Shown: positions 50,832-59,802, counted from the first letter of the stretch. The stretch is DNA of 64,000 nucleotides from Flavobacterium azooxidireducens (GCF_023195775.1 NZ_CP096205.1:3245001-3309000); one strand, 5' to 3'. Notes: generated by a model from the sequence alone, not told the origin. Numbers and translations are program-made.

Positions 50832-51320
50832 TTCTGTTTTGGTAGAAAGGTTACCATTTATCATAAAATACTTTAAGTTCAGGATGTTTTCATTCGAAAT
50901 ATCTTTTTGAATTTCATATTGAAAAGAAAACAAGCAATTTCCGAAACAATTATTTCCGTAACCTTGATAGATGAGGTTTAGGGTATCGTTCACAATTTCA
51001 ATTTCGCCTAAAAAAGAATAACCGCAATTGCTTGGAGCACTAAACGTAATAAGACAATGATTTTCTTTTAATTGAATTTTTTCGATGGAGGTAGGAATGA
51101 GTTCTTCCGTATAATCGAGTTCAATTTTTTTTACTTCAAACGAAAGAAAAGCCATTCCGGCATTTTTTGCTTCACGAATTTTTTGACTGTTAAATAGGAT
51201 GGAATTCCCTTTTAATTCGTTGCTCTGCATTGAAACTGCGGAAACATCATCAAAATGCGTCTGTCCAATTGCAAAAATTGGCAAAAGAAAAAGTAGTATT
51301 TTGAAGGATAAGTTTCTCAT
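50808..51320 (-). CDS. Secreted protein of unknown function
   Basis: This 170-residue protein has a signal peptide (MRNLSFKILLFLLPIFAIGQ) and a beta-rich mature part with four cysteines (CLITFSAPSNC, NCFGNC) that may form disulfides. I recognise no domain. It converges on cmk with a 24-base overlap of the coding ends, so transcripts of the two genes are partly antisense. Confidence 0.65.
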   Translation of the reverse strand: MRNLSFKILLFLLPIFAIGQTHFDDVSAVSMQSNELKGNSILFNSQKIREAKNAGMAFLSFEVKKIELDYTEELIPTSIEKIQLKENHCLITFSAPSNCGYSFLGEIEIVNDTLNLIYQGYGNNCFGNCLFSFQYEIQKDISNENILNLKYFMINGNLSTKTELSKKLVD

Positions 51321-51485
51321 TTAGAAGCGATTTACACTCAAAGTTAGAAAATGATATTGGTAACACCTATTTTTTTCGTTTAAATGCAGGAATCAACGAT
51401 ATAATTTTCGTTGATGCTACAATCAATACTTTCCATTTTTTCGTATATGATTTTCGGGAATCAATTTGTATTTTTGAACGCATCA

Positions 51486-51556
51486 TTTTCTCGCAAAGAC
51501 GCAAAGACGCAAAAAAGCGAGACTTTACTTGGCGACTTTGCGTCTTTGCGAGAAAA
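51486..51556. repeat. Perfect 21-bp inverted repeat, TCGCAAAGACGCAAAG family
   Basis: Arms 51486-51506 (TTTTCTCGCAAAGACGCAAA and G) and 51536-51556 are perfect reverse complements around a 29-base loop. It ends 14 bases before the yaaA ATG, so the hairpin would fold in the yaaA leader if transcription starts upstream. Confidence 0.85.
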
Positions 51557-51570
51557 CAAATCAAACAATT

Positions 51571-52332
51571 ATGAAAATCGTTATATCTCCAGCCAAATCA
51601 TTGGATTACGAAAGTCCGCTGCCAACCAATCAATCCACTACTTTATGCTTTCTGAAAGAAGCAGCGATGATTAACCGTCAATTAAAAAAGCAAAAACCAA
51701 AGCAATTGATGGAATTAATGGACATTTCAGATAAATTGGCCGATTTGAATTGGCAACGCAACCAAGAACGTGATTTGGATAATTTTACTGCTGAAAATTC
51801 TCGACAAGCGATTTATGCTTTTAATGGCGATGTTTATATTGGTTTGGATATTAAAACCTTACCAACTGAAAAATTAGACGTTTTGCAAGACAAACTCCGT
51901 ATTCTTTCCGGATTGTATGGTTTGTTGAAACCGTTGGATTTGATGCAGCCGTATCGATTGGAAATGGGAACTAAATTTCCGATTGGTAAAAGCAAGAACT
52001 TATATGAATTTTGGAAATCAAAAATAACTAAAGAACTGAATAAAGAACTGATAAAAGGTGAACTTTTTATCAACTTAGCCAGTAATGAATATTTTGACGC
52101 GGTGGATGTGAAAGCTTTGAAAGTCCCCGTGATCACACCCGAATTCAAAGATTATAAAGACGGAAAATTAAAAATGATTAGCTTTTTTGCCAAAAAGGCG
52201 AGAGGCATGATGGTGCGATACATCATCGATACGAATGCAGAAACGATTGATGATTTAAAAGGTTTTAATTATGAAGGGTATGCGTTTGATGGGAATTTGA
52301 GTAAGGGGGATAGGTTGGTGTTTACGAGGTAG
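51571..52332 (+). CDS. yaaA: Peroxide stress protein YaaA
   Basis: This 253-residue protein of the YaaA/DUF328 family begins MKIVISPAKSLDYESPLP and has the conserved FNGDVYIGLD, LSGLYGLLKPLDLMQPYRLEMG and NLASNEYFDAV segments. YaaA lowers free intracellular iron and limits DNA damage during peroxide stress in E. coli. The frame is open 14 codons upstream, but that part lies in the palindrome arm, so the ATG of MKIVIS is the start. The gene appears to stand alone. Confidence 0.93.
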   Translation: MKIVISPAKSLDYESPLPTNQSTTLCFLKEAAMINRQLKKQKPKQLMELMDISDKLADLNWQRNQERDLDNFTAENSRQAIYAFNGDVYIGLDIKTLPTEKLDVLQDKLRILSGLYGLLKPLDLMQPYRLEMGTKFPIGKSKNLYEFWKSKITKELNKELIKGELFINLASNEYFDAVDVKALKVPVITPEFKDYKDGKLKMISFFAKKARGMMVRYIIDTNAETIDDLKGFNYEGYAFDGNLSKGDRLVFTR

Positions 52333-52385
52333 GTTTGTTTCAGGTTTCAGGTTGATTCGTGCTAAAGAAGAAATTGTTTCACCAA

Positions 52386-52496
52386 ACGAATCCGTTTTTT
52401 ATCTATTATAGCGAAGCTATCAAAATCTGTGAAAATTTGCGTTTTGCAAAGCAAATCCGTCAAATCCGTGTTCTATTTTTAAGTTTTAGTTTTTAC
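52386..52496. repeat. Dispersed repeat, 'aatctgtgaaaatttgc' family, copy 2
   Basis: AATCCGTTTTTTATC, then AGCGAAGCTATCAAAATCTG and TGAAAATTTGCG to TTTTTAAGTTTTAG is related to 22625-22742 but lacks its CCGGCAGG palindrome. It lies between yaaA and the membrane regulator and is followed directly by another repeat. Confidence 0.7.
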
Positions 52497-52500
52497 TCAA

Positions 52501-52561
52501 TTTTGTCATTGCTTCGCCAGTTCGAGCATAGCTCTCGTGCCTGACGAAGGAAGAATCTCAG
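52501..52561. repeat. 61-bp dispersed repeat (GCTTCGCCAGTTCGAGC), copy 1
   Basis: The segment TTTTGTCATTGCTTCGCCAG, TTCGAGCATAGCTCTCGTGC to GAAGAATCTCAG is repeated almost unchanged at 55426-55486, in the same orientation. The two copies flank the regulator/propeller locus. Confidence 0.8.
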
Positions 52562-52586
52562 TATAGATGTTCACTGAATAGAAAAG

Positions 52587-53450
52587 CTAAGTTTCCTTAA
52601 CTTCCAAAACATACCCAATCCCATGCACATTCGTCAACTTAATACTTTCATCACCATTCAATTTTTTTCGTAATTTGGAAATGTACGTATCCAAACTTCT
52701 CCCCACAAAAACACCGTGATCTTCCCAAACTTTTTTGGAAAGTTCTTCACGTTTGATGATTTTATTTGGATTTTCTACAAAAAGCGTCAATAATTCCACT
52801 TCTTTTTTAGAAAGACTGATTTCATTTGAGGACAATAGTAATTTGCTTTCTTCAGGATAAAACTGAAATTTGCCCAACGGAATAAAACGTTCGTTAGTGG
52901 AATCAAGTTGTTTCGTTTTTTTCTTTTTGGGGAAGAAAACAAAAGATGAAATTAGGCTAACAATAAGTAAACCTATCCAATAGTATTGTGTTGTATTGGT
53001 TTTTACGTTTAAAAATTGTACTTCAATTGAATAGCATTTTTTTGGTATTATCCTTCCGCTACACGGGATAATATCTTGAATTAACGCATTACTTTTTTGA
53101 TAACTATAGGACACTTCAGAATCTTGACATTGTTTCACTTCAATTTGATAAAGTGGTGAGAGATTAGCTTTTTTGAAACTTTTTTCTACAATGGAGACTA
53201 AACTGTCCGGATGAATGATTAGTTCTTTTTCAAATGTAAGTTGGTACTTTGACTGTTCTATTTTCTTTACCGGTAAAATGAGCGAAGTACTATCACCATT
53301 GGCTAACAACAATTTATTGCCCACATCTCGCAAGGCAATTTTTGTCAATGCTGTAAATGCTTCCTTATTATTTTGAGAAGTGAGAAGAAGTAGAGCTGAT
53401 AAAATGGCAATCAAAAGACTACCGTAAAAATAAATTTTTCGTTGATTCAT
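52587..53450 (-). CDS. Membrane-anchored winged-helix regulator (ToxR-like layout)
   Basis: This protein of about 287 residues (from MNQRKIYFYGS) has one membrane segment at each end of a periplasmic domain of about 130 residues, followed by a cytosolic OmpR/PhoB-type winged helix (FIPLGKFQFYPEESKLLLSS ... VGRSLDTYISKLRKKL). The order is unlike ToxR, where the DNA-binding domain is N-terminal. The periplasmic part has four cysteines (CQDS, CSGR, CYS). The frame is open 24 codons upstream. It is divergent from propeller lipoprotein genes, its likely targets. Confidence 0.82.
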   Translation of the reverse strand: MNQRKIYFYGSLLIAILSALLLLTSQNNKEAFTALTKIALRDVGNKLLLANGDSTSLILPVKKIEQSKYQLTFEKELIIHPDSLVSIVEKSFKKANLSPLYQIEVKQCQDSEVSYSYQKSNALIQDIIPCSGRIIPKKCYSIEVQFLNVKTNTTQYYWIGLLIVSLISSFVFFPKKKKTKQLDSTNERFIPLGKFQFYPEESKLLLSSNEISLSKKEVELLTLFVENPNKIIKREELSKKVWEDHGVFVGRSLDTYISKLRKKLNGDESIKLTNVHGIGYVLEVKET

Positions 53451-53601
53451 AAGTTCTGCAAATAACATACAATTTTGTGATTTTTTAAAACTGTTGACAC
53501 TTCTTTTACATTTTTTTTGCATTTCAATGAATTGATTGGGGTAGTTTTACATCAAGTTTGTTCGGATGAAGAAACATTATTAACATAAACTTTATACTAA
53601 T

Positions 53602-54729
53602 ATGAAATCAATTATGAGAAACAAGCAATTACATTATCTTATTTTAAAATCATTTTTTTTATCAATATGTTTATTGTTTATAACTTCTTGTGCCGGGCAA
53701 ATTGAAAAAAACGCTACATCATTAAAATTTATACCTGAACAAACGAAAATACATGCTGATAGTATAAGTTTAAAAGCAGAAACTTTACCCGAATTTAGAG
53801 TTGACGTACATGACCAAGACTACCAGGGAAACCAAATCAGTGGTGTTGTTCGAACAGTTTTTCAAGATAGAAAAGGAAACTTTTGGTTCGGCACACAAAG
53901 CGGACTCTGTCGAAAAGACAAAAATGGACTTGTTTACTTTGATCTTAAAAATCGTATCGGGCAAGGAGTAACTGTTCATGTGATCCTTGAAGACAAAACA
54001 GGTGCGATTTGGATTGGTTATGGCGGTGGAATTGCTAAATATGACGGAACGTATTTTACCAATTATCATGAAAAAGATATCCTGACAACCGGCGGACTTT
54101 GGAGCATGCTAATGGACTCAAAAGGAACGCTTTGGATTGGAACTACACAAGGTGTCTTTACTTTTGATGGCAAAGTATTTACTCCGTTTGAAATTCCGGA
54201 AGGAAAAGTAAATCCAAACTTTGGAGTTAGCACTACTAAAATGATTCATTCCATCACCGAAGACAGCAAAGGCAATATGTGGTTTGCCACCAACGGTGGA
54301 GCGTATAGTTTTGACGGAAAGACATTAACAAATATTTCAGCAAAAGAACAATTGCTTTCCAATTTTGTGAATCAAATTATTGAAAGAGCAGATGGAACGT
54401 ATTGGATTTCCACCGTAAACGGACTTTTTCTCTATGATGGAACTACGTTTAAAAGTATCACTGAAAAGTTATTGGGTAAGGATGAAGGAGTAGGCTGCAT
54501 TTTTGAAGACAAAACCGGTACGATTTGGTTTACTGCGAATAAGCGTGATATCTACAGTTATAAAGGTGAAACATTCAATAAAATACAAATTAAGGAAGGT
54601 GATTTTAGGCCTTTTCCTTTTCAAATTTACCAAGACCAACAAGAGCGACTTTGGTTTGTTGGTTTTAAAGGAGCTTATCGTTTTGAAAACAATGCATTTG
54701 TAAATGTTACTAGAAATGGACCGTGGTAA
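53602..54729 (+). CDS. Beta-propeller lipoprotein (two-component-regulator propeller)
   Basis: This 375-residue lipoprotein (signal ending LLFITSC) is built from blades of about 45 residues with the motif D-(x)-G-x-(I/F/L)-W-(I/F)-G-(T)-x-x-G, as in GNFWFGTQSGL, GAIWIGYGGGI, GTLWIGTTQGV and GNMWFATNGGA. Such propellers form the periplasmic sensor of hybrid two-component systems in Bacteroidetes; here there is no kinase part, only a lipid-anchored propeller. It is divergent from the membrane winged-helix regulator and could present a signal to it. Confidence 0.85.
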   Translation: MKSIMRNKQLHYLILKSFFLSICLLFITSCAGQIEKNATSLKFIPEQTKIHADSISLKAETLPEFRVDVHDQDYQGNQISGVVRTVFQDRKGNFWFGTQSGLCRKDKNGLVYFDLKNRIGQGVTVHVILEDKTGAIWIGYGGGIAKYDGTYFTNYHEKDILTTGGLWSMLMDSKGTLWIGTTQGVFTFDGKVFTPFEIPEGKVNPNFGVSTTKMIHSITEDSKGNMWFATNGGAYSFDGKTLTNISAKEQLLSNFVNQIIERADGTYWISTVNGLFLYDGTTFKSITEKLLGKDEGVGCIFEDKTGTIWFTANKRDIYSYKGETFNKIQIKEGDFRPFPFQIYQDQQERLWFVGFKGAYRFENNAFVNVTRNGPW

Positions 54730-54797
54730 TTTGATACATAACAAATTAAAAAATAGAACATCTATTATTTTATTATAAATCATTAAAATCATCAATC

Positions 54798-55358
54798 ATG
54801 AACAACAAGTTATTATTTGGATTAGTACTTCTTTCGTTCAATTACAATTGTGCGGAAGTAAACTCACAAGACATGGCTCAAAACACCAAAGCTGTTGACA
54901 GCGTATATGTCGGACAAACTCATTTTAGCGATGATGTGGTGCGAGAAGATGCACTTTACACCTCCATCATTCGAGTAGATAAACAAAGTGACGATGAATA
55001 TGTCTTATCTATTCAAATGATTTTGAAAAAGGATTCGTATTTTATTTCACCTAATGCGAAAAGAGATTTTTCAGGAAAATTTACGATTGTACTCACCGAA
55101 CCTGAAAAATTGATAGCCAAAGGAACAATTAGTGAATTGCCTTTATCTAAAGAAGAAAATGACAAGCGAGAAGGTTTGGTTAATTTTGTTCGCCAAAACA
55201 CGAACTACAAACAAACGTTGAAAGTGCTTTCTAAAGAAAATTTTGAAGTGCCTGCACATATTCAATTTACGATTGAACCGCGTTGCACGATGGAGAAAGT
55301 GTTTTTTATTCTTTCGAATGTGGATGGGAAGTTAAGTGTAAGGATGGATGGGTGTTAA
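54798..55358 (+). CDS. Exported protein of unknown function
   Basis: This 186-residue protein has a weak lipoprotein-like signal (MNNKLLFGLVLLSFNYNC). The mature part has DEYVLSIQMILKKDSYFISPNAKRDF and a C-terminal beta region ending SVRMDGC. I recognise no domain. It lies 68 bases after the propeller gene and is probably co-transcribed with it, so it may act in the same envelope pathway. Confidence 0.62.
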   Translation: MNNKLLFGLVLLSFNYNCAEVNSQDMAQNTKAVDSVYVGQTHFSDDVVREDALYTSIIRVDKQSDDEYVLSIQMILKKDSYFISPNAKRDFSGKFTIVLTEPEKLIAKGTISELPLSKEENDKREGLVNFVRQNTNYKQTLKVLSKENFEVPAHIQFTIEPRCTMEKVFFILSNVDGKLSVRMDGC

Positions 55359-55425
55359 GTTGTCTGTTGTCTGTTATCTGTTGTCGGTTAACTGTTGTCG
55401 GTTTTTAATCGCAGTTTTTACACAG

Positions 55426-55486
55426 TTTTGTCATTGCTTCGCCAGTTCGAGCAAAGCTCTCGTGCCTTATGAAGGAAGAATCTCAG
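55426..55486. repeat. 61-bp dispersed repeat (GCTTCGCCAGTTCGAGC), copy 2
   Basis: This copy matches 52501-52561 with a handful of changes (for example GCAAAGCTCTC for GCATAGCTCTC). It is preceded at 55359-55412 by a short degenerate TGTCTGT / TGTCGGT repeat. Confidence 0.8.
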
Positions 55487-55492
55487 CGAAAG

Positions 55493-55524
55493 TTGTGTAA
55501 CGAAAATACATTTATATAAATTTG
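55493..55524 (+). promoter_or_regulatory. Promoter ahead of the second propeller gene
   Basis: TTG (55493-55495) and TAAATTTG (55517-55524) are 21 bases apart, a good Bacteroidetes -33/-7 pair. It implies a leader of about 100 bases before the ATG at 55631. Confidence 0.6.
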
Positions 55525-55630
55525 AAAAGATTATTTGCTGCGAAGTCAGAGATATTCGCAGAGCAGTGTGCTATCAAAGAATACTTAGGGGAGCCTTGGG
55601 TAGCTTTAAAACAAAATCAGAAAAACAGAA

Positions 55631-56710
55631 ATGAAAATTAACTCAATAACAATCGTTTTACTAATTTTTGTATCAAGTAACTTCCATTCTTGCAATGGGC
55701 AAAAGAAATCTGAACAAAAACAGACTAAAACAGAAACGTTAGAAATCGGTAAATCAGCTTCTGAACTTCATACTAAAATTTGGAGAATATTTCAAGACTC
55801 AAAAGGAAAGTACTGGTTTGGAAGTGATGGAAAAGGTATCTATCATTTTGACGGAAACGAACTGAAACAATTTACAACAGTAGACGGATTAGTGAACGAT
55901 TCAATACGTGGTATTCAAGAGGATATTGACGGAAATATATACATCGAAACACACAAAGGAATAAGCAAGTTTGACGGAAGGAAATTTACCACTTTAAAAG
56001 TAATAAGATCGTCTCATAATCAATGGAAACTCGAACCGAATGACTTGTGGTTTGGTTTCTACAATGCAAACGATTTATATCGTTATGATGGTGATTCACT
56101 TTATGAATTAAAATTACCACGACAAGATTTAAAAAAAGCGTTTGGAATTGACACGCTAATCAGCCCTTTTAATCGTAATAATCCTTATTCAGTTTATGGC
56201 GTAAATAAAGACAAAGACGGAAATATTTGGTTTGGAACGTTTGTAGCTGGTGCTTTTCGATACGATGGAAAATCGTTTTTGTGGTTTGATGAAAAAGAAC
56301 TTTCCACACTTCCAGATGGAAGAGTTCCAGCAGTTCGCTCAATAATTCAAGACAAAGATGGGTATTTTTGGTTGAGCAATTTTAAAAGCAAATATAAAAT
56401 CGAAGCAAGCGGATCAGCGTATGAAAAATTAAAAGGAATTGAAAAAGACCATCCTCACTATTTCAATTCCGGATTATCAGATAATAAAGGAAATTTATGG
56501 ATGGCAACCTATAGTGGTGGTGTCTCGAAATATGATGGAAAAACACTTTCAAAGTTTGAAATCATTAGTGAAATAGAAGATATTTTATTAGTTTCAATCT
56601 ACCAAGACAAAAACGGTATTCTTTGGTTAGGAACAGATAATGATGGCGTTTACAAACAAAATGGAGATAAGTTTGAAAAGTTTAAAGTAAAAAATAAAAG
56701 CGGCCGGTAA
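55631..56710 (+). CDS. Second beta-propeller lipoprotein
   Basis: This 359-residue lipoprotein (signal MKINSITIVLLIFVSSNFHSC) again consists of propeller blades such as GKYWFGSDGKGIYHFDG, GNIWFGTFVAGAFRYDG, GNLWMATYSGGVSKYDG and GILWLGTDNDGVYKQNG. It is a paralogue of 53602-54729 and likewise lacks any kinase or DNA-binding part. It has its own promoter and lies outside the repeat pair that flanks the first propeller locus. Confidence 0.84.
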   Translation: MKINSITIVLLIFVSSNFHSCNGQKKSEQKQTKTETLEIGKSASELHTKIWRIFQDSKGKYWFGSDGKGIYHFDGNELKQFTTVDGLVNDSIRGIQEDIDGNIYIETHKGISKFDGRKFTTLKVIRSSHNQWKLEPNDLWFGFYNANDLYRYDGDSLYELKLPRQDLKKAFGIDTLISPFNRNNPYSVYGVNKDKDGNIWFGTFVAGAFRYDGKSFLWFDEKELSTLPDGRVPAVRSIIQDKDGYFWLSNFKSKYKIEASGSAYEKLKGIEKDHPHYFNSGLSDNKGNLWMATYSGGVSKYDGKTLSKFEIISEIEDILLVSIYQDKNGILWLGTDNDGVYKQNGDKFEKFKVKNKSGR

Positions 56711-56820
56711 TAGGTGGTTTGACAATTTCTTCTAAATTATCGATGTCGTTTTCCAGCTTCTCCAGTCGTTTGATTTATGAAAAACCGCAAAGTCAGAGAC
56801 GTTTGTGGAGCGTGGGTAAT

Positions 56821-57594
56821 TTATAGATTTAAAATCATTTGATTATTTGGCAAATCATTTGTTTTTAATTCAATAATATACATTTTTAATTTTTCGATAG
56901 TTAGGCTATTATATTTTGGATAATTTCTTTTTATTTCAACCAGTCTATTAAAATAATCATCACCAAATTTATCTTGTAATGCTCCTATTTTTTTTGACAA
57001 ATAATAAAATGTATTGTCAGAGAACGAAATTTCAAAATTATCTTTTAAGAAAAATGCTCTAAGAATGTTTGCTTCTGTTGTTGGATTCAAATTTTTATAT
57101 ATTGAGCGTTCTTGTAAAATATTTAATTTTTTACTTTCAATAAAATCGTTATAGAATCTCAAACTATATGAAAAGTTATGTAAGTTGATAACAAGTGCAT
57201 CATAATTATAAAAACATCCTTTTGCAATACTATTTAATTTATCTTCTTCATTCAATTTTACTAGGTTATTCTTGAAAGCCCAATTATTGTCTAAATTCCA
57301 TATGTCTATTTCTATATTATTATGGATTAATTTAATACCGCCATGTCTATTAATTTGGTAATTAAAGTTGTAATTCTTAATAGTTTCAATTAGCAATTCG
57401 CTTTCTAAATCAACAATTATATCAATATCTCTTGATTTTTTTTTATTAATAAAATCTCTGAAGTAGCCCCCAACAATATATGCTGTACCATAAACAAATA
57501 TTTCATAAAAAAAAGGCATAATATTTTCGTTCGTCATCTGATGATGAAAATGATTATAAAATTCTTTTTTTATGTCAAAATGTTCTTGATACAT
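56821..57594 (-). CDS. Nucleotidyltransferase of the polymerase-beta superfamily
   Basis: This 257-residue protein resembles the head domain of CCA-adding enzymes / poly(A) polymerases: the motif VGGYFRDFINKKKSRDIDIIVD at residues 41-62 gives the GG and the metal-binding D56 and D58, and IEIDIWNLDN may supply the third carboxylate. It is much shorter than a tRNA nucleotidyltransferase and lacks the usual RNA-binding tail. It lies 5 bases after the dGTPase gene and is very AT-rich. The substrate is unknown. Confidence 0.72.
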   Translation of the reverse strand: MYQEHFDIKKEFYNHFHHQMTNENIMPFFYEIFVYGTAYIVGGYFRDFINKKKSRDIDIIVDLESELLIETIKNYNFNYQINRHGGIKLIHNNIEIDIWNLDNNWAFKNNLVKLNEEDKLNSIAKGCFYNYDALVINLHNFSYSLRFYNDFIESKKLNILQERSIYKNLNPTTEANILRAFFLKDNFEISFSDNTFYYLSKKIGALQDKFGDDYFNRLVEIKRNYPKYNSLTIEKLKMYIIELKTNDLPNNQMILNL

Positions 57595-57599
57595 ACTTT

Positions 57600-58982
57600 T
57601 TACAATTTGATTCCCTTTAGTTCTTGGTATAGGTTAATTGCATAACTATCTGTCATTCCTGTAATAAAATCAACAATTAATTGAAGCTTTTTGTATTCTT
57701 CATTTTCATAACTTTCAACTTCTTCAAAAACGATTCTATGACTCAAAGAAATCATTTTATATAATCTTGATTCATAAGTGTTTCCTTCGGGTTTAAAATC
57801 TGGACTTTCTGAAGCTTTAGTGAATATTTTCAATAAACCATATATAGCTTCCCAACCTGCAATTTCTTTCTTAACAATATTTTTGTCATCAAAAACTTTA
57901 TATTGTAATCTTTTATAAGCCTTTCTTATATCAGCAGCTTTTGAAATATCTATAATTTCTTCTTCTAATTCTCCATTTATTATTTCATCATATTTATCGA
58001 CAAAAGAATTTATTATTTCTTCAATCATAATTCTTTGAGTATGAATTCTAAACTTCTGAATTATTATAGATTTATTTAAGTTTTTTTCAGAATACAGTTT
58101 AATCAGCTCATCAATTTTAGCAATTACACTATCTTTATTTACAGTAAGATTCTTGAGAAATATATCTCTAACATCAAAAATATTAATTATTCCCAACTTA
58201 ATACCATCTTCAATATCAGCTGCACTATAAGCGATGTCATCTGCGGCTTCTAATAAATAAACTATTGGGCTTCTTCTATTATTAGTTTTAAGATGTTTGT
58301 TTAATTCATTGTAAGTTTCCCTTTCTGTAACAAAATAACCAAATTTCTTTTTTGCAATTTCCGAACTTGATTTTCCTTTATTTCCTTCAACCGAATTAGA
58401 AGGATATTTAATTATTGAGGAAAGACTAGAATATGTAAGATTATAGCCAAATTCATCTCCAAAATAATATAATTTAGATAAAATCCTTAAAGTTTGAACA
58501 TTACCATCAAAATTTCTAAAATCCGATTTTTCTAATTCATTGAGAAGATGTCCTTTCCCTTCTTTTTCTTTTTTTATAAAATAATCTATAAAGAATTTTT
58601 GAACAGCTTCTTCACCAAAATGTCCAAAAGGAGGATTTCCTAAATCATGAATTAAACCAGAAACTCTTAATAAGGAACTCAACAATCCCTTTTCATTAAT
58701 TGTTATGTCCTTTTTATCTAACAATATTTTTTCAATACTTTGACCGATTGAACTAGCAATGTATGAAACTTCCAAAGAATGTGTTAATCGAGTCCTTATA
58801 AAGTCACTTTTTTCCAAAGGAAAAACTTGAGTTTTATCTTGTAATCTTCTAATTGGAGCACTAGAAATTAATCTGCCATAATCATTTTCAAATGGATTTC
58901 TTCCATCTGAAGGAATAGTTGGTGATTTTTCTCGGAATCTCATCTCTCCAAGCAATAATTGCCATTTATCTTTATATTTCAT
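57600..58982 (-). CDS. dgt: dGTP triphosphohydrolase (HD domain)
   Basis: This 460-residue HD-domain protein has the dGTPase order of motifs: RLTHSLEVS (H68), LIHDLGNPPFGHFGEEA (H112, D113, H121) and the final Asp in LEAADDIAYSAADIEDG near residue 245. It should hydrolyse dGTP (or other dNTPs) to the nucleoside and tripolyphosphate. dGTPases serve in nucleotide balance and, in several bacteria, in phage defence through dNTP depletion. The tight pairing with a nucleotidyltransferase is not usual for the housekeeping enzyme. Confidence 0.9.
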   Translation of the reverse strand: MKYKDKWQLLLGEMRFREKSPTIPSDGRNPFENDYGRLISSAPIRRLQDKTQVFPLEKSDFIRTRLTHSLEVSYIASSIGQSIEKILLDKKDITINEKGLLSSLLRVSGLIHDLGNPPFGHFGEEAVQKFFIDYFIKKEKEGKGHLLNELEKSDFRNFDGNVQTLRILSKLYYFGDEFGYNLTYSSLSSIIKYPSNSVEGNKGKSSSEIAKKKFGYFVTERETYNELNKHLKTNNRRSPIVYLLEAADDIAYSAADIEDGIKLGIINIFDVRDIFLKNLTVNKDSVIAKIDELIKLYSEKNLNKSIIIQKFRIHTQRIMIEEIINSFVDKYDEIINGELEEEIIDISKAADIRKAYKRLQYKVFDDKNIVKKEIAGWEAIYGLLKIFTKASESPDFKPEGNTYESRLYKMISLSHRIVFEEVESYENEEYKKLQLIVDFITGMTDSYAINLYQELKGIKL

Positions 58983-59134
58983 ATACTTTGTTTATAGTTT
59001 TTCTAATATTTCTTTTAATATTGTAATAAATTTATATCTCAGTCTGAAAAAACAATACGTTTGTTTCCAAAATTATTTTATTGTTCAAATAAATCATCAA
59101 TATTCCTTCAAATATAACCAAAAATAATTTAATT

Positions 59135-59260
59135 CTCCCCACCAAAAATCTCCTTCACCGCTTCCACATAACTTCTCGGATTCTGAGCTTTTTTAATCTT
59201 TTTCAACGTCTTTTGTGGGTTGGAGAAGGAAGTGGAGAAGTATTCTTAAAAAACCAGCAT
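59135..59260 (-). pseudogene. Duplicated 3' end of dus
   Basis: About 125 bases match the 3' end of the intact dus gene (60278-60402) at roughly nine bases in ten, including the coding region for the final residues NPRSYVEAVKEIFGGE. No upstream dus body is attached. The rest of the 346-base gap between the dGTPase and HAD genes holds only a terminator. The copy and the intact gene bracket the HAD and ParB-like genes as a direct repeat. Confidence 0.88.
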
Positions 59261-59270
59261 TGTCTACCAA

Positions 59271-59307
59271 TAAAAAAAGTTAATTGAAATAATCTCCAAT
59301 TAACTTT
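59271..59307 (-). terminator. Intrinsic terminator of the HAD gene
   Basis: On the minus strand an 11-bp stem, AAAGTTAATTG with its complement, is followed by a T run. It lies 22 bases after the HAD stop codon. Confidence 0.82.
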
Positions 59308-59328
59308 TCATATTGTGAAAGTATAATT

Positions 59329-59784
59329 TTAATACATTTTAATTTTATCCAACGCTTCATCGGCTAGACTTTCTGTTAAGCCAACAGAACCACTCGTTTG
59401 TATTAATTTGCTTTTTAAAAAATCGGGTAAACCATTTAAAGATTTATCATCGTCTATGATAATGAAATTTTCGCTTAAATTTTTGGTGGTAAACCAACTT
59501 AAAAGTTCATCTTTTCGATTCAAATGATTCGGATTCTTTGGAAGTCGCGTAATTTTATTTACGTTGATATTTCTTCGTTTAAAAATATTGTTCCATTCTT
59601 TTAACGTGTATTTGTATTTGTGAGAAGTTGTCAATACAATATTAGCACTTGAACTAGCAATAATTCTATCAAGCGACCGAACGGCATTTGAACTGAACGC
59701 AGGGAAACCGTCTTCTAAAATTTCGGGTTTTCGCCATGAATTGGCAGGTACCATAACTCCATCTATGTCTAAATATAATAACAT
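59329..59784 (-). CDS. HAD-fold protein of the 'Swiss Army Knife' type
   Basis: This 151-residue protein looks like the HAD domain named after Swiss Army Knife RNA-repair proteins. The nucleophile motif is LYLDIDGVMVP (D6, D8 are the likely Asp pair), the Thr of motif II is in IVLTTSHKYK and the acidic motif IV is IIIDDDKSL. Stand-alone copies are common in Bacteroidetes mobile regions. It probably acts as a phosphatase on RNA or nucleotide ends, but this is inference. It is 18 bases downstream of a ParB-like gene. Confidence 0.75.
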   Translation of the reverse strand: MLLYLDIDGVMVPANSWRKPEILEDGFPAFSSNAVRSLDRIIASSSANIVLTTSHKYKYTLKEWNNIFKRRNINVNKITRLPKNPNHLNRKDELLSWFTTKNLSENFIIIDDDKSLNGLPDFLKSKLIQTSGSVGLTESLADEALDKIKMY

Positions 59785-59802
59785 GATACAAAAATACTAT
59801 AA

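Noticed and set aside
57600..58982. dGTPase as the ordinary housekeeping enzyme only
   Set aside because: Not excluded, but the tightly linked nucleotidyltransferase and the rearranged neighbourhood make an accessory role worth listing, so I kept it as a finding rather than dismissing it.
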